Shown piece after piece: positions 53,371 through 62,111 of a stretch of 64,000 nucleotides of DNA. The number at the start of each line of letters is the position of its first letter. The first letter of the stretch is position 1. This DNA is from Streptomyces anulatus (GTDB lineage Bacteria; Actinomycetota; Actinomycetes; Streptomycetales; Streptomycetaceae), in the NCBI RefSeq assembly GCF_014650675.1, contig NZ_BMVK01000004.1, forward strand, positions 248,001 through 312,000, in the 5' to 3' direction. The notes below the pieces were generated by a model. The model saw only the letters and a list, made by a program, of their open reading frames with translations, ran no database searches and was not told the DNA's origin. Made by a program: the position numbers and the translations under genes.

Positions 53371-54345
53371 TCAGGCGCGGCCGCGCGCCACCATCCGGGC
53401 CTTGCGGGCGGCGAGCTTCTCGTCGAACTTCGACGCCTCGCTGTCCAGCCCGCCCATGTACAGACCGAGCTCCTCCTGGGCCTTCGCACCCTCCGGGCCG
53501 AGCCCGTCGATGTCCATGACCTTCAGGAAGCGCAGCACGGGCTGGATCACGTCGTCGTGGTGGATGCGCATGTTGTAGATCTCGCCGATCGCCATCTGCG
53601 CGGCGGCCCGCTCGAAGCCCGGCATGCCGTGTCCGGGCATCCGGAAGTCGACGACGACGTCGCGCACGGCCTGCATGGTCAGGTCCGGGGCCAGCTCGAA
53701 GGCGGCGCCCAGCAGATTGCGGTAGAAGACCATGTGGAGGTTCTCGTCGGTCGCGATCCGGGCCAGCATCCGGTCGCAGACCGGGTCGCCGGACTGGTGG
53801 CCGGTGTTGCGGTGCGAGACACGGGTGGCCAGCTCCTGGAAGGCGACGTACGCGACGGAGTGCAGCATCGAGTGCCGGTTGTCCGACTCGAAGCCCTCCG
53901 CCATGTGCGCCATGCGGAACTGCTCCAGCTTGTCCGGGTCCACGGCGCGCGAGGTGAGCAGATAGTCGCGCATCACGATGCCGTGGCGGCCCTCCTCGGC
54001 GGTCCAGCGGTGCACCCAGGTGCCCCACGCGCCGTCGCGGCCGAAGAGGGAGGCGATCTCGTGGTGGTAGCTGGGGAGGTTGTCCTCGGTGAGGAGGTTC
54101 ACCACGAGAGCGATCTTGCCGATGTCGGTGACCTTGGACTGGTCGGCCGACCACGCCTCGCCGTCCTCGAAGACGCCGGGGAAGTTCCGCCCGTCGGAGA
54201 AGGGGACGTACTCGTGGGGCATCCAGTCCTTGGCGACCTTGAGATGGCGGTTGAGTTCCTTCTCCACCACCTCTTCCAGCGCGTACAGCAGCTGGGCGTC
54301 GGTCCACGCCTTCGAACTGCCGAGGTGGGGAGAGGTGATCGTCAC
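53371..54345 (-). CDS. acyl-ACP desaturase (diiron, soluble)
   Basis: A 324-residue soluble stearoyl-ACP-type desaturase of the actinobacterial DesA group, which inserts a double bond into acyl-ACP using O2 and a diiron centre. The iron-binding pairs are visible as the E in LLTEDNLPSYHHE, EEGRH and DENLH. Length and the 'WTAEEGRHGIVMRDYL' block match the family. Needs ferredoxin and a reductase, not encoded here. Preceded by a palindromic operator 24-60 bp upstream of the start. Confidence 0.93.
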   Translation of the reverse strand: MTITSPHLGSSKAWTDAQLLYALEEVVEKELNRHLKVAKDWMPHEYVPFSDGRNFPGVFEDGEAWSADQSKVTDIGKIALVVNLLTEDNLPSYHHEIASLFGRDGAWGTWVHRWTAEEGRHGIVMRDYLLTSRAVDPDKLEQFRMAHMAEGFESDNRHSMLHSVAYVAFQELATRVSHRNTGHQSGDPVCDRMLARIATDENLHMVFYRNLLGAAFELAPDLTMQAVRDVVVDFRMPGHGMPGFERAAAQMAIGEIYNMRIHHDDVIQPVLRFLKVMDIDGLGPEGAKAQEELGLYMGGLDSEASKFDEKLAARKARMVARGRA

Positions 54346-54369
54346 GGGGAGCTCCTGGGGACGGGAGAA

Positions 54370-54406
54370 TTACCTACGGCTTCGTAGGTTACGTGACCGT
54401 AGGTTA
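54370..54406. promoter_or_regulatory. operator candidate upstream of the desaturase gene
   Basis: ACCTACG (54372-54378) and CGTAGGT (54383-54389) form a dyad with a 4-bp centre, and CGTAGGTTA occurs again at 54398-54406, a 15-bp shifted direct repeat of 54383-54391. Three copies of one half-site in 37 bp fit a TetR-type fatty-acid regulator. No regulator gene is adjacent. Confidence 0.65.
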
Positions 54407-54500
54407 AGGCGACGGTAAGGCCAAAGCCAAGCCCGCCCCCGGCAGCGAGTGGATACACGGAGTGATACGCCCAGGTGGGGGGATGCGCCAGAGCCTCCCC

Positions 54501-54528
54501 GGGGCCCTTCCGGGCCTTTCCGGGCCCC
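54501..54528 (-). terminator. hairpin after the UvrA-like gene
   Basis: GGGGCCC (54501-54507) and GGGCCCC (54522-54528) sit a few bases downstream of the UvrA-like stop on the minus strand. Confidence 0.45.
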
Positions 54529-54531
54529 GTT

Positions 54532-56907
54532 TCACCGTTCCGGAACGGGTTGCTCCACCCCTGGATCGCGGGGGTGTTCCACCTCGGGACCCGGGAGCGG
54601 TTCCACCCCTGGATCCCGGCGCAGATACCGGCCGGTGACGGACGTCGGATGCGCGAGCAGATCCGCGGGCGTCCCCTCGAAGACCAGCTCCCCGCCGCCC
54701 TTGCCGCCGTCCGGACCGAGGTCGATCACCCAGTCCGCCCGTTTGACCACATCCAGGTTGTGCTCCACGCAGATCACCGTGTTCCCCGCGTCGACCAGCC
54801 GGTCCAGCAGATCCACCAGCGTGCCCGTGTCCGCCAGGTGCAGTCCGGTCGTCGGCTCGTCCAGCACGTACACGCTGGAGGTGCGGTGCAGTTGGGTGGC
54901 GAGCTTGATCCGCTGACGCTCACCGCCCGACAGGGAGGAGAGCGGCTGCCCCAGGGTGAGGTAGGTGAGGCCGACCTCGTCGAGGGTGCGCAGCTTCCGC
55001 AGCAGCACCGGATCCTCGAACAGTCCGGCCGCCCGCGCCGCCGTCATGTCCAGGACGTCCACGATCGACCGGCCGCCGACCCGGTGCTTCAGCACATCGT
55101 CGTGGAACCGGCGGCCCTCGCACTCCGGGCAGGTCGTGGTGACCGGGTCCATGAACGCCAGATCGGTCGAGATCTCTCCGCGGCCCGAGCAGCCCGCGCA
55201 GGCTCCGGCGGAGTTGAAGCTGAACAGTCCCGCGTCCACGCCGTTCTCCCGGGCGAAGACCTTGCGGATGGCGTCCAGCGCGCCGAGGTACGAGGCGGGG
55301 GTGGAGCGCGACGAGGCCGTGATCGCGCTCTGGTCGATCACCACCGCCTCCGGGTACGCCGCCGTGAACACCCGCGAGACCAGGGTCGACTTCCCGGATC
55401 CCGCCACCCCCGTCACCGCGGTCAGCACCCCGGCGGGGAACGACACGTCCAGGCCCTTGAGATTGTGGAGATCGGCCCCGTACACCGGGAGCCGGCCGGT
55501 GGGGGAGCGGACCGTCTCCTTGAGCGGGGTGCGGCCGCGCAACGACCGGCCGGTGAGTGTGTCGGCCTCGCGCAGCCGCTCGAAGGTCCCCTCGAAGACG
55601 ATGTGACCGCCGTCGGAACCGGCCCCCGGCCCCATGTCGACGACATGGTCGGCGACGGCCATCACATCCGGGTCGTGCTCGACGACCAGCACCGTGTTGC
55701 CCTTGTCGCGCAGTCGCACCAGCAGATCGCCCAGCCGCCCGACGTCGCGCGGGTGCAGCCCGACGCTGGGCTCGTCGAAGACGAACGTCAGCCCGGTGAG
55801 CGAACTGCCCAGGTGCCGCACCATCTTGAGCCGCTGGCCCTCGCCTCCCGACAGGGTCGTGGTCTCCCGGTCCAGGCTCAGATACCCGAGCCCGATGCCG
55901 ACCAGCCGCTCCAGCCGTTCCCGGGCGGCGGCGGCGATGGGCCCGCCCACCGGATCGTCGACCCGCTCCAGGACGCCGACGAGTTCGGAGACCTCCATCC
56001 GTCCGTAGTCGGCGGGCGAGAGCCCGTCGATCCGGGTGGCGATCGCCGCCGCGTTCAGCCGTGCCCCGCCGCAGGCCCCGCACACCCGCTCCACGGTGAA
56101 CCGGGCGGCCGCCTCGCGCCGCTTCTCGGACAGCGAGGCGGTGTCGCGCTTGAGGTACAGGCGCTCGAAGCGCGTCACGACCCCCTCGAACCGCATGTCG
56201 GCCGAGCCGGTCCGCATGTCGATGCGGACGGTGAACCCCGAACCGTACAACAGGGTCCGGCGCTCCTCCTCGCCGAACTCGGACAGGGGCAGATCGTTGT
56301 CGAAGCGCCCCGAACCCCCGTACAGATTCCACTCCCAGCTGCCCACCGTCAGGCCGGGCAGCAGCAGCGCCCCCTCGTTCAGCGACTTCGACCAGTCGAC
56401 CGCCCGGTCGAGATCCAGCTGGACCGTGCGCCCCACCCCGTCGCACTCCGGGCACATCCCGGTGGGGTCGTTGAAGGAGTACGCGGTCGCCCCGCCCGCG
56501 CTCGGGGCCCCGCACCGGGAGAACAGCACCCGGATCACCGACCAGATGTCGGTCGCCGTGCCGACCGTGGAGCGGACATTGCCGCCCAGCGGCTTCTGGT
56601 CGATCACGATGGCCACCGACAGGTCCTCGACGGACTCGACGTGCGGCCGCTCGTACTTCGGCAGCCGGTTGCGGAGGAACGAGGTGAAGGTCTCGTTCAG
56701 CTGCCGCTGCGACTCCACGGCGATCGTGTCGAAGACGACCGACGACTTGCCCGAACCGGACACACCGGTGAAGACGGTGATACGGCCCTTGGGGATCCGG
56801 AGGGAGACGTCGCGCAGATTGTTCTCGCGCGCGCCGGTGATGACGATGTCGCGGTGCGTGGGGCCGGGGCCTTCCGGCTCCGCGCCGTACTCGGGGAAGC
56901 GATCCAT
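54532..56907 (-). CDS. UvrA-like ABC ATPase (UvrA2/DrrC type)
   Basis: A 791-residue double-ABC ATPase of the UvrA family: Walker A sites GVSGSGKSS and GVAGSGKST, signatures LSGGEGQRLKMVRHLGSSL and LSGGERQRIKLATQLHRTSS, and zinc-type clusters CPECDGVGRT and CPECEGRRF. At about 790 residues it is some 150 shorter than repair UvrA, lacking most of the UvrB-binding/insertion region, which places it with UvrA2/DrrC-like proteins linked to tolerance of DNA-binding drugs. A short repeat (RDPGVE twice) ends the chain. The ABC-F gene lies upstream on the same strand. Confidence 0.9.
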   Translation of the reverse strand: MDRFPEYGAEPEGPGPTHRDIVITGARENNLRDVSLRIPKGRITVFTGVSGSGKSSVVFDTIAVESQRQLNETFTSFLRNRLPKYERPHVESVEDLSVAIVIDQKPLGGNVRSTVGTATDIWSVIRVLFSRCGAPSAGGATAYSFNDPTGMCPECDGVGRTVQLDLDRAVDWSKSLNEGALLLPGLTVGSWEWNLYGGSGRFDNDLPLSEFGEEERRTLLYGSGFTVRIDMRTGSADMRFEGVVTRFERLYLKRDTASLSEKRREAAARFTVERVCGACGGARLNAAAIATRIDGLSPADYGRMEVSELVGVLERVDDPVGGPIAAAARERLERLVGIGLGYLSLDRETTTLSGGEGQRLKMVRHLGSSLTGLTFVFDEPSVGLHPRDVGRLGDLLVRLRDKGNTVLVVEHDPDVMAVADHVVDMGPGAGSDGGHIVFEGTFERLREADTLTGRSLRGRTPLKETVRSPTGRLPVYGADLHNLKGLDVSFPAGVLTAVTGVAGSGKSTLVSRVFTAAYPEAVVIDQSAITASSRSTPASYLGALDAIRKVFARENGVDAGLFSFNSAGACAGCSGRGEISTDLAFMDPVTTTCPECEGRRFHDDVLKHRVGGRSIVDVLDMTAARAAGLFEDPVLLRKLRTLDEVGLTYLTLGQPLSSLSGGERQRIKLATQLHRTSSVYVLDEPTTGLHLADTGTLVDLLDRLVDAGNTVICVEHNLDVVKRADWVIDLGPDGGKGGGELVFEGTPADLLAHPTSVTGRYLRRDPGVEPLPGPEVEHPRDPGVEQPVPER

Positions 56908-57043
56908 GAGCGTGACGCTAGGCGGGATACCCGACAGCTTCTGTCCCCTTTTCCCGGGAGATCCGAGGACGCGCTCGTGACCGCGACGCCGGGCGGATCA
57001 AGGACAGGCCGCAGGCGGCCGGGTCGGCAGACGGGCACCCGCC

Positions 57044-58675
57044 TCAGCGGCCCTCGCGCACCGCCTCCGCCGTCGTGTCCCGCAGCCCGCCGTCGAGCCG
57101 GAGCCAGCGGGTGATCCCGATCGACTCCAGGAACGGCACGTCGTGGCTCGCCACGATCAACGCCCCCTCGTACGCCTCCAGCGCCTCGGTCAGCCGCCGT
57201 ACGCTCGCCAGATCGAGGCTGTTCGTCGGCTCGTCGAGCAGCAGCAGCCGGGGCGGCGGGTCGGCCAGCAGCAGCATCGCCAGCGTCGCCCGGAACCTCT
57301 CCCCGCCCGACAGGGTCCCCGCCGGGCGGTCCGCCGCAGCCCCCTTGAACAGGAAGTGGGCCAGCCGTGCCCGCACGGCGTTGTCCGTCCGGCCGGGGGC
57401 CGACCGTGCCACGTTCCGCGCCACCGACGACGCGTCGTCCAGCACGTCCAGCCGCTGCGGCAGGAAGCCCGTCGTGACCAGGGTGCTCGCCTCGCCCGAG
57501 AGGGGCGCCAGCTCACCGGCGATCATTCGCAGCAGCGCCGTCTTGCCCGCCCCGTTACGACCGGTCAGCGCGATCCGCTCGGGTCCCCGCACCATCAACC
57601 CGCCCCGCAGCGGCGTGCCGTAGGGCGGCACCGGATCGCGCAGCAGCAGCACCTCGCTGCCCGGATGGACCCGGGTGCCCGGCAGTTCGACCCGGATCTC
57701 CTCGTCCTCCCGCACCGCGAGCTCCGCCTCGTCGAGACGCTCCCTGGCCGCGGCCAGCCGCTCCGTGTGCAGGATGCGGTGCTTGCCGGCCGACTCCTGC
57801 GCGGAGCGCTTGCGTTGCCCCATGACGACCTTGGGCTCACGCTTGGTGTCCCACATCTTCTGCCCGTAGCGCTTGCGGCGGGCCAACTTCATGTGAGCGT
57901 CGGCCAGTTCACGCTTCTGTCGCTGGACGTCCGACTCGGCGACGCGCACCATGCGCTGCGCCGCCTCCTGCTCGACGGCCACCGCCTCCTCGTACGCCGA
58001 CAGATTTCCGCCGTACCACGTGACCGAGCCCTCGCGCAGATCCGCGATCCGGTCCACCCGTTCCAGCAGCTCCCGGTCGTGGCTGACGACGAGCAGCGCG
58101 CCCGTCCAGGCGTCGACCGCGTCGTACAGCCGCCGACGGGCGTACGCGTCCAGGTTGTTCGTCGGCTCGTCCAGCAGCAGCACCCCGGGCCGTTCCAGCA
58201 GCAGCGCGGCCAGCCGCAGCAGGACGCACTCGCCGCCGGACATCTCCCCGATGGTGCGGTCGAGCCCGATGTGCCCGAGGCCGAGCCCGTCCAGGGTGGC
58301 GAGGGACCGCTCCTCGATGTCCCAGTCGTCGCCGATCACCACGAAGTGCTCGGGCCGGACGTCGCCCGACTCGACCGCGTCGAGCGCCGCGCGCCGGTCC
58401 GCGACGCCGAGCACCTCGTCGACCCGCAGCGCGGTGTCCAGGACCAGGGTCTGGGGCAGATGGCCCAGTTCGCCGCGGATGCTGATCCCGCCGGAATGCG
58501 GGGCGAGTTCACCGGCGACCAGGCGCAACAGGGTGGACTTGCCACAGCCGTTGAGGCCGATGAGACCGGTACGACCGGGCCCCACGGCCAGGTCGAGGCC
58601 GGTGAAGACCTCGCTGCCGTCGGGCCAGGAGAAGGCGAGGGAGGTACAGCTGATGTGGGTGTCGGTGGCAGGCAT
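57044..58675 (-). CDS. ABC-F ribosome-protection-type ATPase
   Basis: A 543-residue ABC-F protein: two ATPase domains without membrane helices, Walker A GLNGCGKST and GRNGAGKT, signatures MSGGE and LSGGE, joined by a charged helical linker (ADAHMKLARRKRYGQKMWDT) that in this family enters the ribosome near the peptidyl-transferase centre. Some ABC-F proteins protect ribosomes from antibiotics; others are translation factors. GGGAG precedes ATG 58675. The ~160-nt leader carries a short uORF under a good promoter, the arrangement used by antibiotic-inducible members, which favours a resistance role. Confidence 0.9.
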   Translation of the reverse strand: MPATDTHISCTSLAFSWPDGSEVFTGLDLAVGPGRTGLIGLNGCGKSTLLRLVAGELAPHSGGISIRGELGHLPQTLVLDTALRVDEVLGVADRRAALDAVESGDVRPEHFVVIGDDWDIEERSLATLDGLGLGHIGLDRTIGEMSGGECVLLRLAALLLERPGVLLLDEPTNNLDAYARRRLYDAVDAWTGALLVVSHDRELLERVDRIADLREGSVTWYGGNLSAYEEAVAVEQEAAQRMVRVAESDVQRQKRELADAHMKLARRKRYGQKMWDTKREPKVVMGQRKRSAQESAGKHRILHTERLAAARERLDEAELAVREDEEIRVELPGTRVHPGSEVLLLRDPVPPYGTPLRGGLMVRGPERIALTGRNGAGKTALLRMIAGELAPLSGEASTLVTTGFLPQRLDVLDDASSVARNVARSAPGRTDNAVRARLAHFLFKGAAADRPAGTLSGGERFRATLAMLLLADPPPRLLLLDEPTNSLDLASVRRLTEALEAYEGALIVASHDVPFLESIGITRWLRLDGGLRDTTAEAVREGR

Positions 58676-58791
58676 ACGGATCTCCCGTTGTACGTCGGGA
58701 ACGACAAGGACGGTCGGCGGAAGCTGAGATCGCACACGGGCGCTCCGGCCGCGACATGGCGCGGCGGGCGCTGCACGGTGTGCACAGGACC

Positions 58792-58836
58792 TCAGATCAG
58801 CAACGTCCCACTCCGATCGACGACAACAGGAACCAT
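58792..58836 (-). CDS. candidate 14-aa leader peptide (uORF) of the ABC-F gene
   Basis: ATG at 58836 opens MVPVVVDRSGTLLI followed by TGA, 116 bp before the ABC-F start. No ribosome site exists, but the promoter TTGCCG-N17-TACCTT ends four bases before the ATG, so the transcript should begin at or within a few bases of this codon, giving a leaderless uORF. Inducible ABC-F and Erm genes commonly use such peptides to stall ribosomes in the presence of drug. Confidence 0.5.
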   Translation of the reverse strand: MVPVVVDRSGTLLI

Positions 58837-58840
58837 CACG

Positions 58841-58869
58841 AAGGTAGGGCCGGGGCGCGGGCCCGGCAA
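58841..58869 (-). promoter_or_regulatory. promoter of the ABC-F gene
   Basis: -35 TTGCCG (58864-58869) and -10 TACCTT (58841-58846) on the minus strand, spaced exactly 17 bp; both are close to the streptomycete principal-sigma consensus. It begins 15 bp after the end of the SsgA-like gene, giving ABC-F its own transcript. Confidence 0.65.
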
Positions 58870-58883
58870 CCGGGTTTACGAGG

Positions 58884-59300
58884 TCAGCGAGGACCGCCGA
58901 GCAGGTCGGTCAGACTCCGGTCCAGGTCCAGATACCGGTGCTCGTCGCCCACCGGAACCAGCTCCTGCGCCCGCTGGAGGAAGCGTCGCAGCTCCTCGGT
59001 GCGCACATGGACCATGGCGATGCCCTCGGGGGCGTGGAACTCCAGCACGGTCCGCTCGTACCCGAACGGCCTCACCCGCACGTCTCCCTGCCCGGCGGGG
59101 GAGTCCACCCCGGTGGCCAGCAGCTCGCGGGAGAACTCCCAGGACACCTCGGTGCCCTCCAGGGTCGCCGGGGCCGGGAACGCCATGCGTACGGCGAAGG
59201 GGTACTGGCGGTCGTACTGAAGCGTGGCGGGCAGAGTCTCCATCCGCGGTGCGGACGCGACCATGCGGGCCTGCACGGACTGCTCGATAACGCTGGACAA
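58884..59300 (-). CDS. SsgA-like sporulation/cell-division protein (SALP)
   Basis: A 138-residue SsgA-like protein, a family confined to morphologically complex actinomycetes that positions division or wall remodelling. Recognised from LQYDRQYPFAVRMAF, VSWEFSRELLATGV, GQGDVRVRPFGYERTVLEF and the ending HRYLDLDRSLTDLL. The likely start is TTG at 59300, six bases after GGGAG; the next ATG (59265) would remove the conserved N-terminal strand. Which SsgA-G it corresponds to cannot be settled by eye. Confidence 0.85.
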   Translation of the reverse strand: MSSVIEQSVQARMVASAPRMETLPATLQYDRQYPFAVRMAFPAPATLEGTEVSWEFSRELLATGVDSPAGQGDVRVRPFGYERTVLEFHAPEGIAMVHVRTEELRRFLQRAQELVPVGDEHRYLDLDRSLTDLLGGPR

Positions 59301-59471
59301 GACCTGCTCCCTCTCGCACGGCCGGGTAAACGGTTCCCGGCATTGGAGTAGACGACGGAACTCCTCGTTTCGTGCACCGGCGCGCGGCGTGAGCTGCGTC
59401 ACCGGCTTCCGGCGGCCCCTGCCGGCCACCGCGCACCCCCGCTCTCCTGCCCGGCCGGCGGCGACGCACCC

Positions 59472-59500
59472 TGGACGGGCCGGAACCCGTCGGCTAGCTT
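59472..59500 (+). promoter_or_regulatory. promoter of the BNR-propeller gene (leaderless type)
   Basis: TGGACG (59472-59477), 17-bp spacer, TAGCTT (59495-59500), ending eight bases before ATG 59509; no Shine-Dalgarno. The mRNA should begin at the start codon. Confidence 0.55.
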
Positions 59501-59508
59501 CCAGCGCC

Positions 59509-60645
59509 ATGAAGGCCATGGGGAACACGAGACGGCTGATGGCACTGGTGACCGGCGGTGCGGCCCTGGCCGCCGCACTGGTCGCACCGGGCGCACACGC
59601 GGCACCGGCGGAAGGTCCGGCCGGAGCGCCGGGCGGAGCGGCCGGTTCCCGGGAGGCGGGTGTTCGCGGACCGCTGCCCGGCTGGCGGCTCACCGACACC
59701 GCAACCGACGCCCGCTTCCGGGGGCTGGCGGCGGTCAGCCGCACCACCGCCTGGGTCGCCGGGTCGAAGGGCACGGTCCTGCGCACCGGCGACGGCGGCC
59801 GCACCTGGCGCGACGTGTCACCGCCGGGCGCGGCAGAACTGGAGCTGCGGGACATCGAGGCGTTCGACGGCCGCCGGGCCGTCGCCCTGGCCATCGGCGA
59901 GGGCGAGGCCTCCCGGGTGCTGCGCACCGACGACGGCGGGGCCACCTGGACGGAGTCCTTCCGCAACACCGACCCCCGCGCCTTCTTCAACTGCCTGACG
60001 TTCTTCGACAGTCGGCACGGTCTTGCGGCGGGCGACCCGGTGGACGGGAAGTTCCGGGTCCTGTCCACGGCGGACGGCGGCCGTTCCTGGCGGGTCCTGC
60101 CCGACGCCGGGATGCCCGCCGCCCAGCCGGGCGAGGCGGGCTTCGCGGCGAGCGGCCAGTGCCTGGTCAGCTCCGGCCCCAAGGACGTCTGGCTGACCAC
60201 CGGGGGAGCGGCGACCGCCCGGGTCCTGCACTCCCGGGACCGGGGCCTGACCTGGACGGCGAGCGCGTCGACCCTCCCGGCGGGCGACCCGGCCCGCGGG
60301 GTCTTCGCCGTCGCCTTCCGCGACCGGGGGCACGGTATCGCCGTCGGCGGGGACTACCGCCCCGACCAGGCCTCCCCGAAGGCGGCCGCCGTCACCGGGG
60401 ACGGCGGCCGGAGCTGGCGGGCGTCCGCCACCCCGCCGCCCGCCTACCGCTCCGGCGTCACCTGGCTGCCCCACAGCCGCTCCGCCGCCCTGGCCGTCGG
60501 CCCGACGGGCACCGACCTCACCCTGGACGGCGGGCGCACCTGGCGGACGGTCGACTCCGGTTCGTACGACACCGTCGACTGCACGCCCGACCTGGGCTGC
60601 TGGGCGGCGGGCGAGAAGGGGCGGGTGGCCCGGCTGGGCTTCTAG
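59509..60645 (+). CDS. secreted BNR/HCF136-like β-propeller protein
   Basis: A 378-residue exported protein. Signal peptide ~1-31 (LMALVTGGAALAAALVAPGA, cleaved after HAA). The rest is a propeller with BNR/Asp-box repeats: LRTGDGGRTWRDV, LRTDDGGATWTES, LSTADGGRSWRVL, LHSRDRGLTWTAS, VTGDGGRSWRAS and LTLDGGRTWRTV. This resembles Ycf48/HCF136-like and oxidoreductase-annotated propellers. No sialidase active-site arginine triad is evident, so a binding role is more likely than hydrolysis. Confidence 0.85.
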   Translation: MKAMGNTRRLMALVTGGAALAAALVAPGAHAAPAEGPAGAPGGAAGSREAGVRGPLPGWRLTDTATDARFRGLAAVSRTTAWVAGSKGTVLRTGDGGRTWRDVSPPGAAELELRDIEAFDGRRAVALAIGEGEASRVLRTDDGGATWTESFRNTDPRAFFNCLTFFDSRHGLAAGDPVDGKFRVLSTADGGRSWRVLPDAGMPAAQPGEAGFAASGQCLVSSGPKDVWLTTGGAATARVLHSRDRGLTWTASASTLPAGDPARGVFAVAFRDRGHGIAVGGDYRPDQASPKAAAVTGDGGRSWRASATPPPAYRSGVTWLPHSRSAALAVGPTGTDLTLDGGRTWRTVDSGSYDTVDCTPDLGCWAAGEKGRVARLGF

Positions 60646-60659
60646 ACCGCCCTACGAGG

Positions 60660-61526
60660 TTACGAGGCGTCGAGCACCTCCCGCAGCCGCTGCCCGAACT
60701 CGTCCGGCTTGCCCGGATAGCCGAACTCCCCGTCGAGGAAGCCGCCGTGATGGCTCGGGAAGACGGTCACCCGCTGCCCGAGCAGTTCGGCGGTCGCGTC
60801 GGACGTCCGCCCGGTCTGCACGCTCCGGGACTCCTCGCCCACGGCGATCACCACACGGGTGGCGGCCGAGGCGAGGGCGTCGACGTCCGGCCGGTAGTCG
60901 CTGATCGCCCAGGACCCGTCGGACAGCAGCGGGTCGCCGCGCGTGCCGTCGTCCTCGGTGGGCATGCCGAACGCGGCGGGGTCGGGGTCGGGCTGTGCGA
61001 AGTACGCGTCGGTGAACTCGCCCTCCCACGAGGTCATGGCCACGAAGGCGGCCATCCCGGCCCCCCACCCGCGCTTCTCGTACGCGTCCCGGACCCCGGC
61101 CCGCGCCCGGACGGCCGCCGGGCCGTCCGGGGTGAGCGTGATGAGCGGCGGCTCGTGCGCGACGAGGGTGGTCACATCGCCGGGGTGGCGCGCCACGAGG
61201 GCGAGAGCGGTGACCGCTCCGCCGCTGCTGGCGAACATCTCGACCGGCCCGGCCCCGAGCGCCTCGATGACGGCGTGCACATCGTCGGCCTGGGTCTCGG
61301 GCGTGTGGTCGGTCCGGCCGTCCTTGCGGACGCTGCGGCCGAGCCCCCGCGGGTCATAGGTCACCACGGTCCGCTCGGGGAAGCGTGCCGAGAGCGCGAC
61401 GAATCCGGTGGCGTCCATGGGCTGCCCGATCATGAACAACGGCGGGCGGCCGTCAGCGGTCGGCAGGGGCCCGCGTACGTCGTGGACGAGGTCGGCGCCG
61501 GCTGTCTTGAGTGTGTACGTCTCCAT
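60660..61526 (-). CDS. alpha/beta hydrolase
   Basis: A 288-residue α/β-hydrolase. Oxyanion region FMIGQPMDATGF, TYDPRGLGRSVR, nucleophile elbow EMFASSGGAVTALAL, later VIAVGEESRS and C-terminal histidine in FPSHHGGFLDG. The fold is that of esterases, haloperoxidase-like enzymes and lactonases; the substrate cannot be inferred. Convergent with the propeller gene, 14 bp apart. Confidence 0.88.
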   Translation of the reverse strand: METYTLKTAGADLVHDVRGPLPTADGRPPLFMIGQPMDATGFVALSARFPERTVVTYDPRGLGRSVRKDGRTDHTPETQADDVHAVIEALGAGPVEMFASSGGAVTALALVARHPGDVTTLVAHEPPLITLTPDGPAAVRARAGVRDAYEKRGWGAGMAAFVAMTSWEGEFTDAYFAQPDPDPAAFGMPTEDDGTRGDPLLSDGSWAISDYRPDVDALASAATRVVIAVGEESRSVQTGRTSDATAELLGQRVTVFPSHHGGFLDGEFGYPGKPDEFGQRLREVLDAS

Positions 61527-61615
61527 ACCCGTGCAGACCGGCCCCGCCCCGGAAACTCATCGGTCCGAAACTCATCGGCCGGAGCCGTACCGGGAGGGGC
61601 GGTCCCGACAGTCCG

Positions 61616-61912
61616 TCACGGCAACGGCTGCTGGTACGGAGCGAGTGCGGGCGCCGTCCTGGTGGCGATGAACTCGGTGATCCGGTAGGCGCACACACCG
61701 TGTTCGGCGAAGGGGTCGGCCGCCGCGGTCCTCTCGATCGCCGCCCGGTCCTCCCCGACGGCCAGGATCACTCCGCCGTCCCGGGGGTTCTTGCGGCCGG
61801 AGGCGATGAACACGCCCGCCGCGTACTGCTCGTCGAGCCAGGCGAGGTGCTCCCGCATCAGCGCGTCGACGCGCTCGACCGGAGCCGTGTAGGTCAATTC
61901 GAGTACGAACAT
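61616..61912 (-). CDS. YciI-family protein
   Basis: A 98-residue YciI-like (ferredoxin-like α+β) protein: MFVLELTYTAPVERVDALMR, EHLAWLDEQYAAGVFIASGR, KNPRDGGVILA and AEHGVCAYRITEF, including the conserved histidine in the first helix. ATG 61912 is preferred over 61918 because TAGCCT ends seven bases before it, the leaderless spacing. YciI proteins are small putative hydrolases or dioxygenase-like enzymes of unclear role. Confidence 0.85.
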   Translation of the reverse strand: MFVLELTYTAPVERVDALMREHLAWLDEQYAAGVFIASGRKNPRDGGVILAVGEDRAAIERTAAADPFAEHGVCAYRITEFIATRTAPALAPYQQPLP

Positions 61913-62111
61913 GATCATCAGGCTACGGGACCCCGGCCGCCGTGAGGATGCCGGCCGGGTTGCGCGCCAGGCCGTCGAGACGTTCGCGGTCCGCTCTGTC
62001 CATCGCGCCAGTATGAGGATCCGGCCGCGACCGGTACACCCGGCCGGACCTGCGGACCTCGCAGGACACCGGGTAACGGGCACGGGCCCGTCACCGCATA
62101 AGCTTCCGGAC

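Noticed and set aside
49562..54307. Very long open frame on the minus strand (over 1500 codons) antisense to the HEAT-like and desaturase genes
   Set aside because: It is produced by GC-rich codon bias; the plus-strand frame has the repeat pattern of a solenoid and the desaturase frame has all iron ligands.
59509..60645. Sialidase
   Set aside because: Asp-box repeats are present, but the catalytic arginines and Tyr/Glu pair of sialidases are not recognisable.
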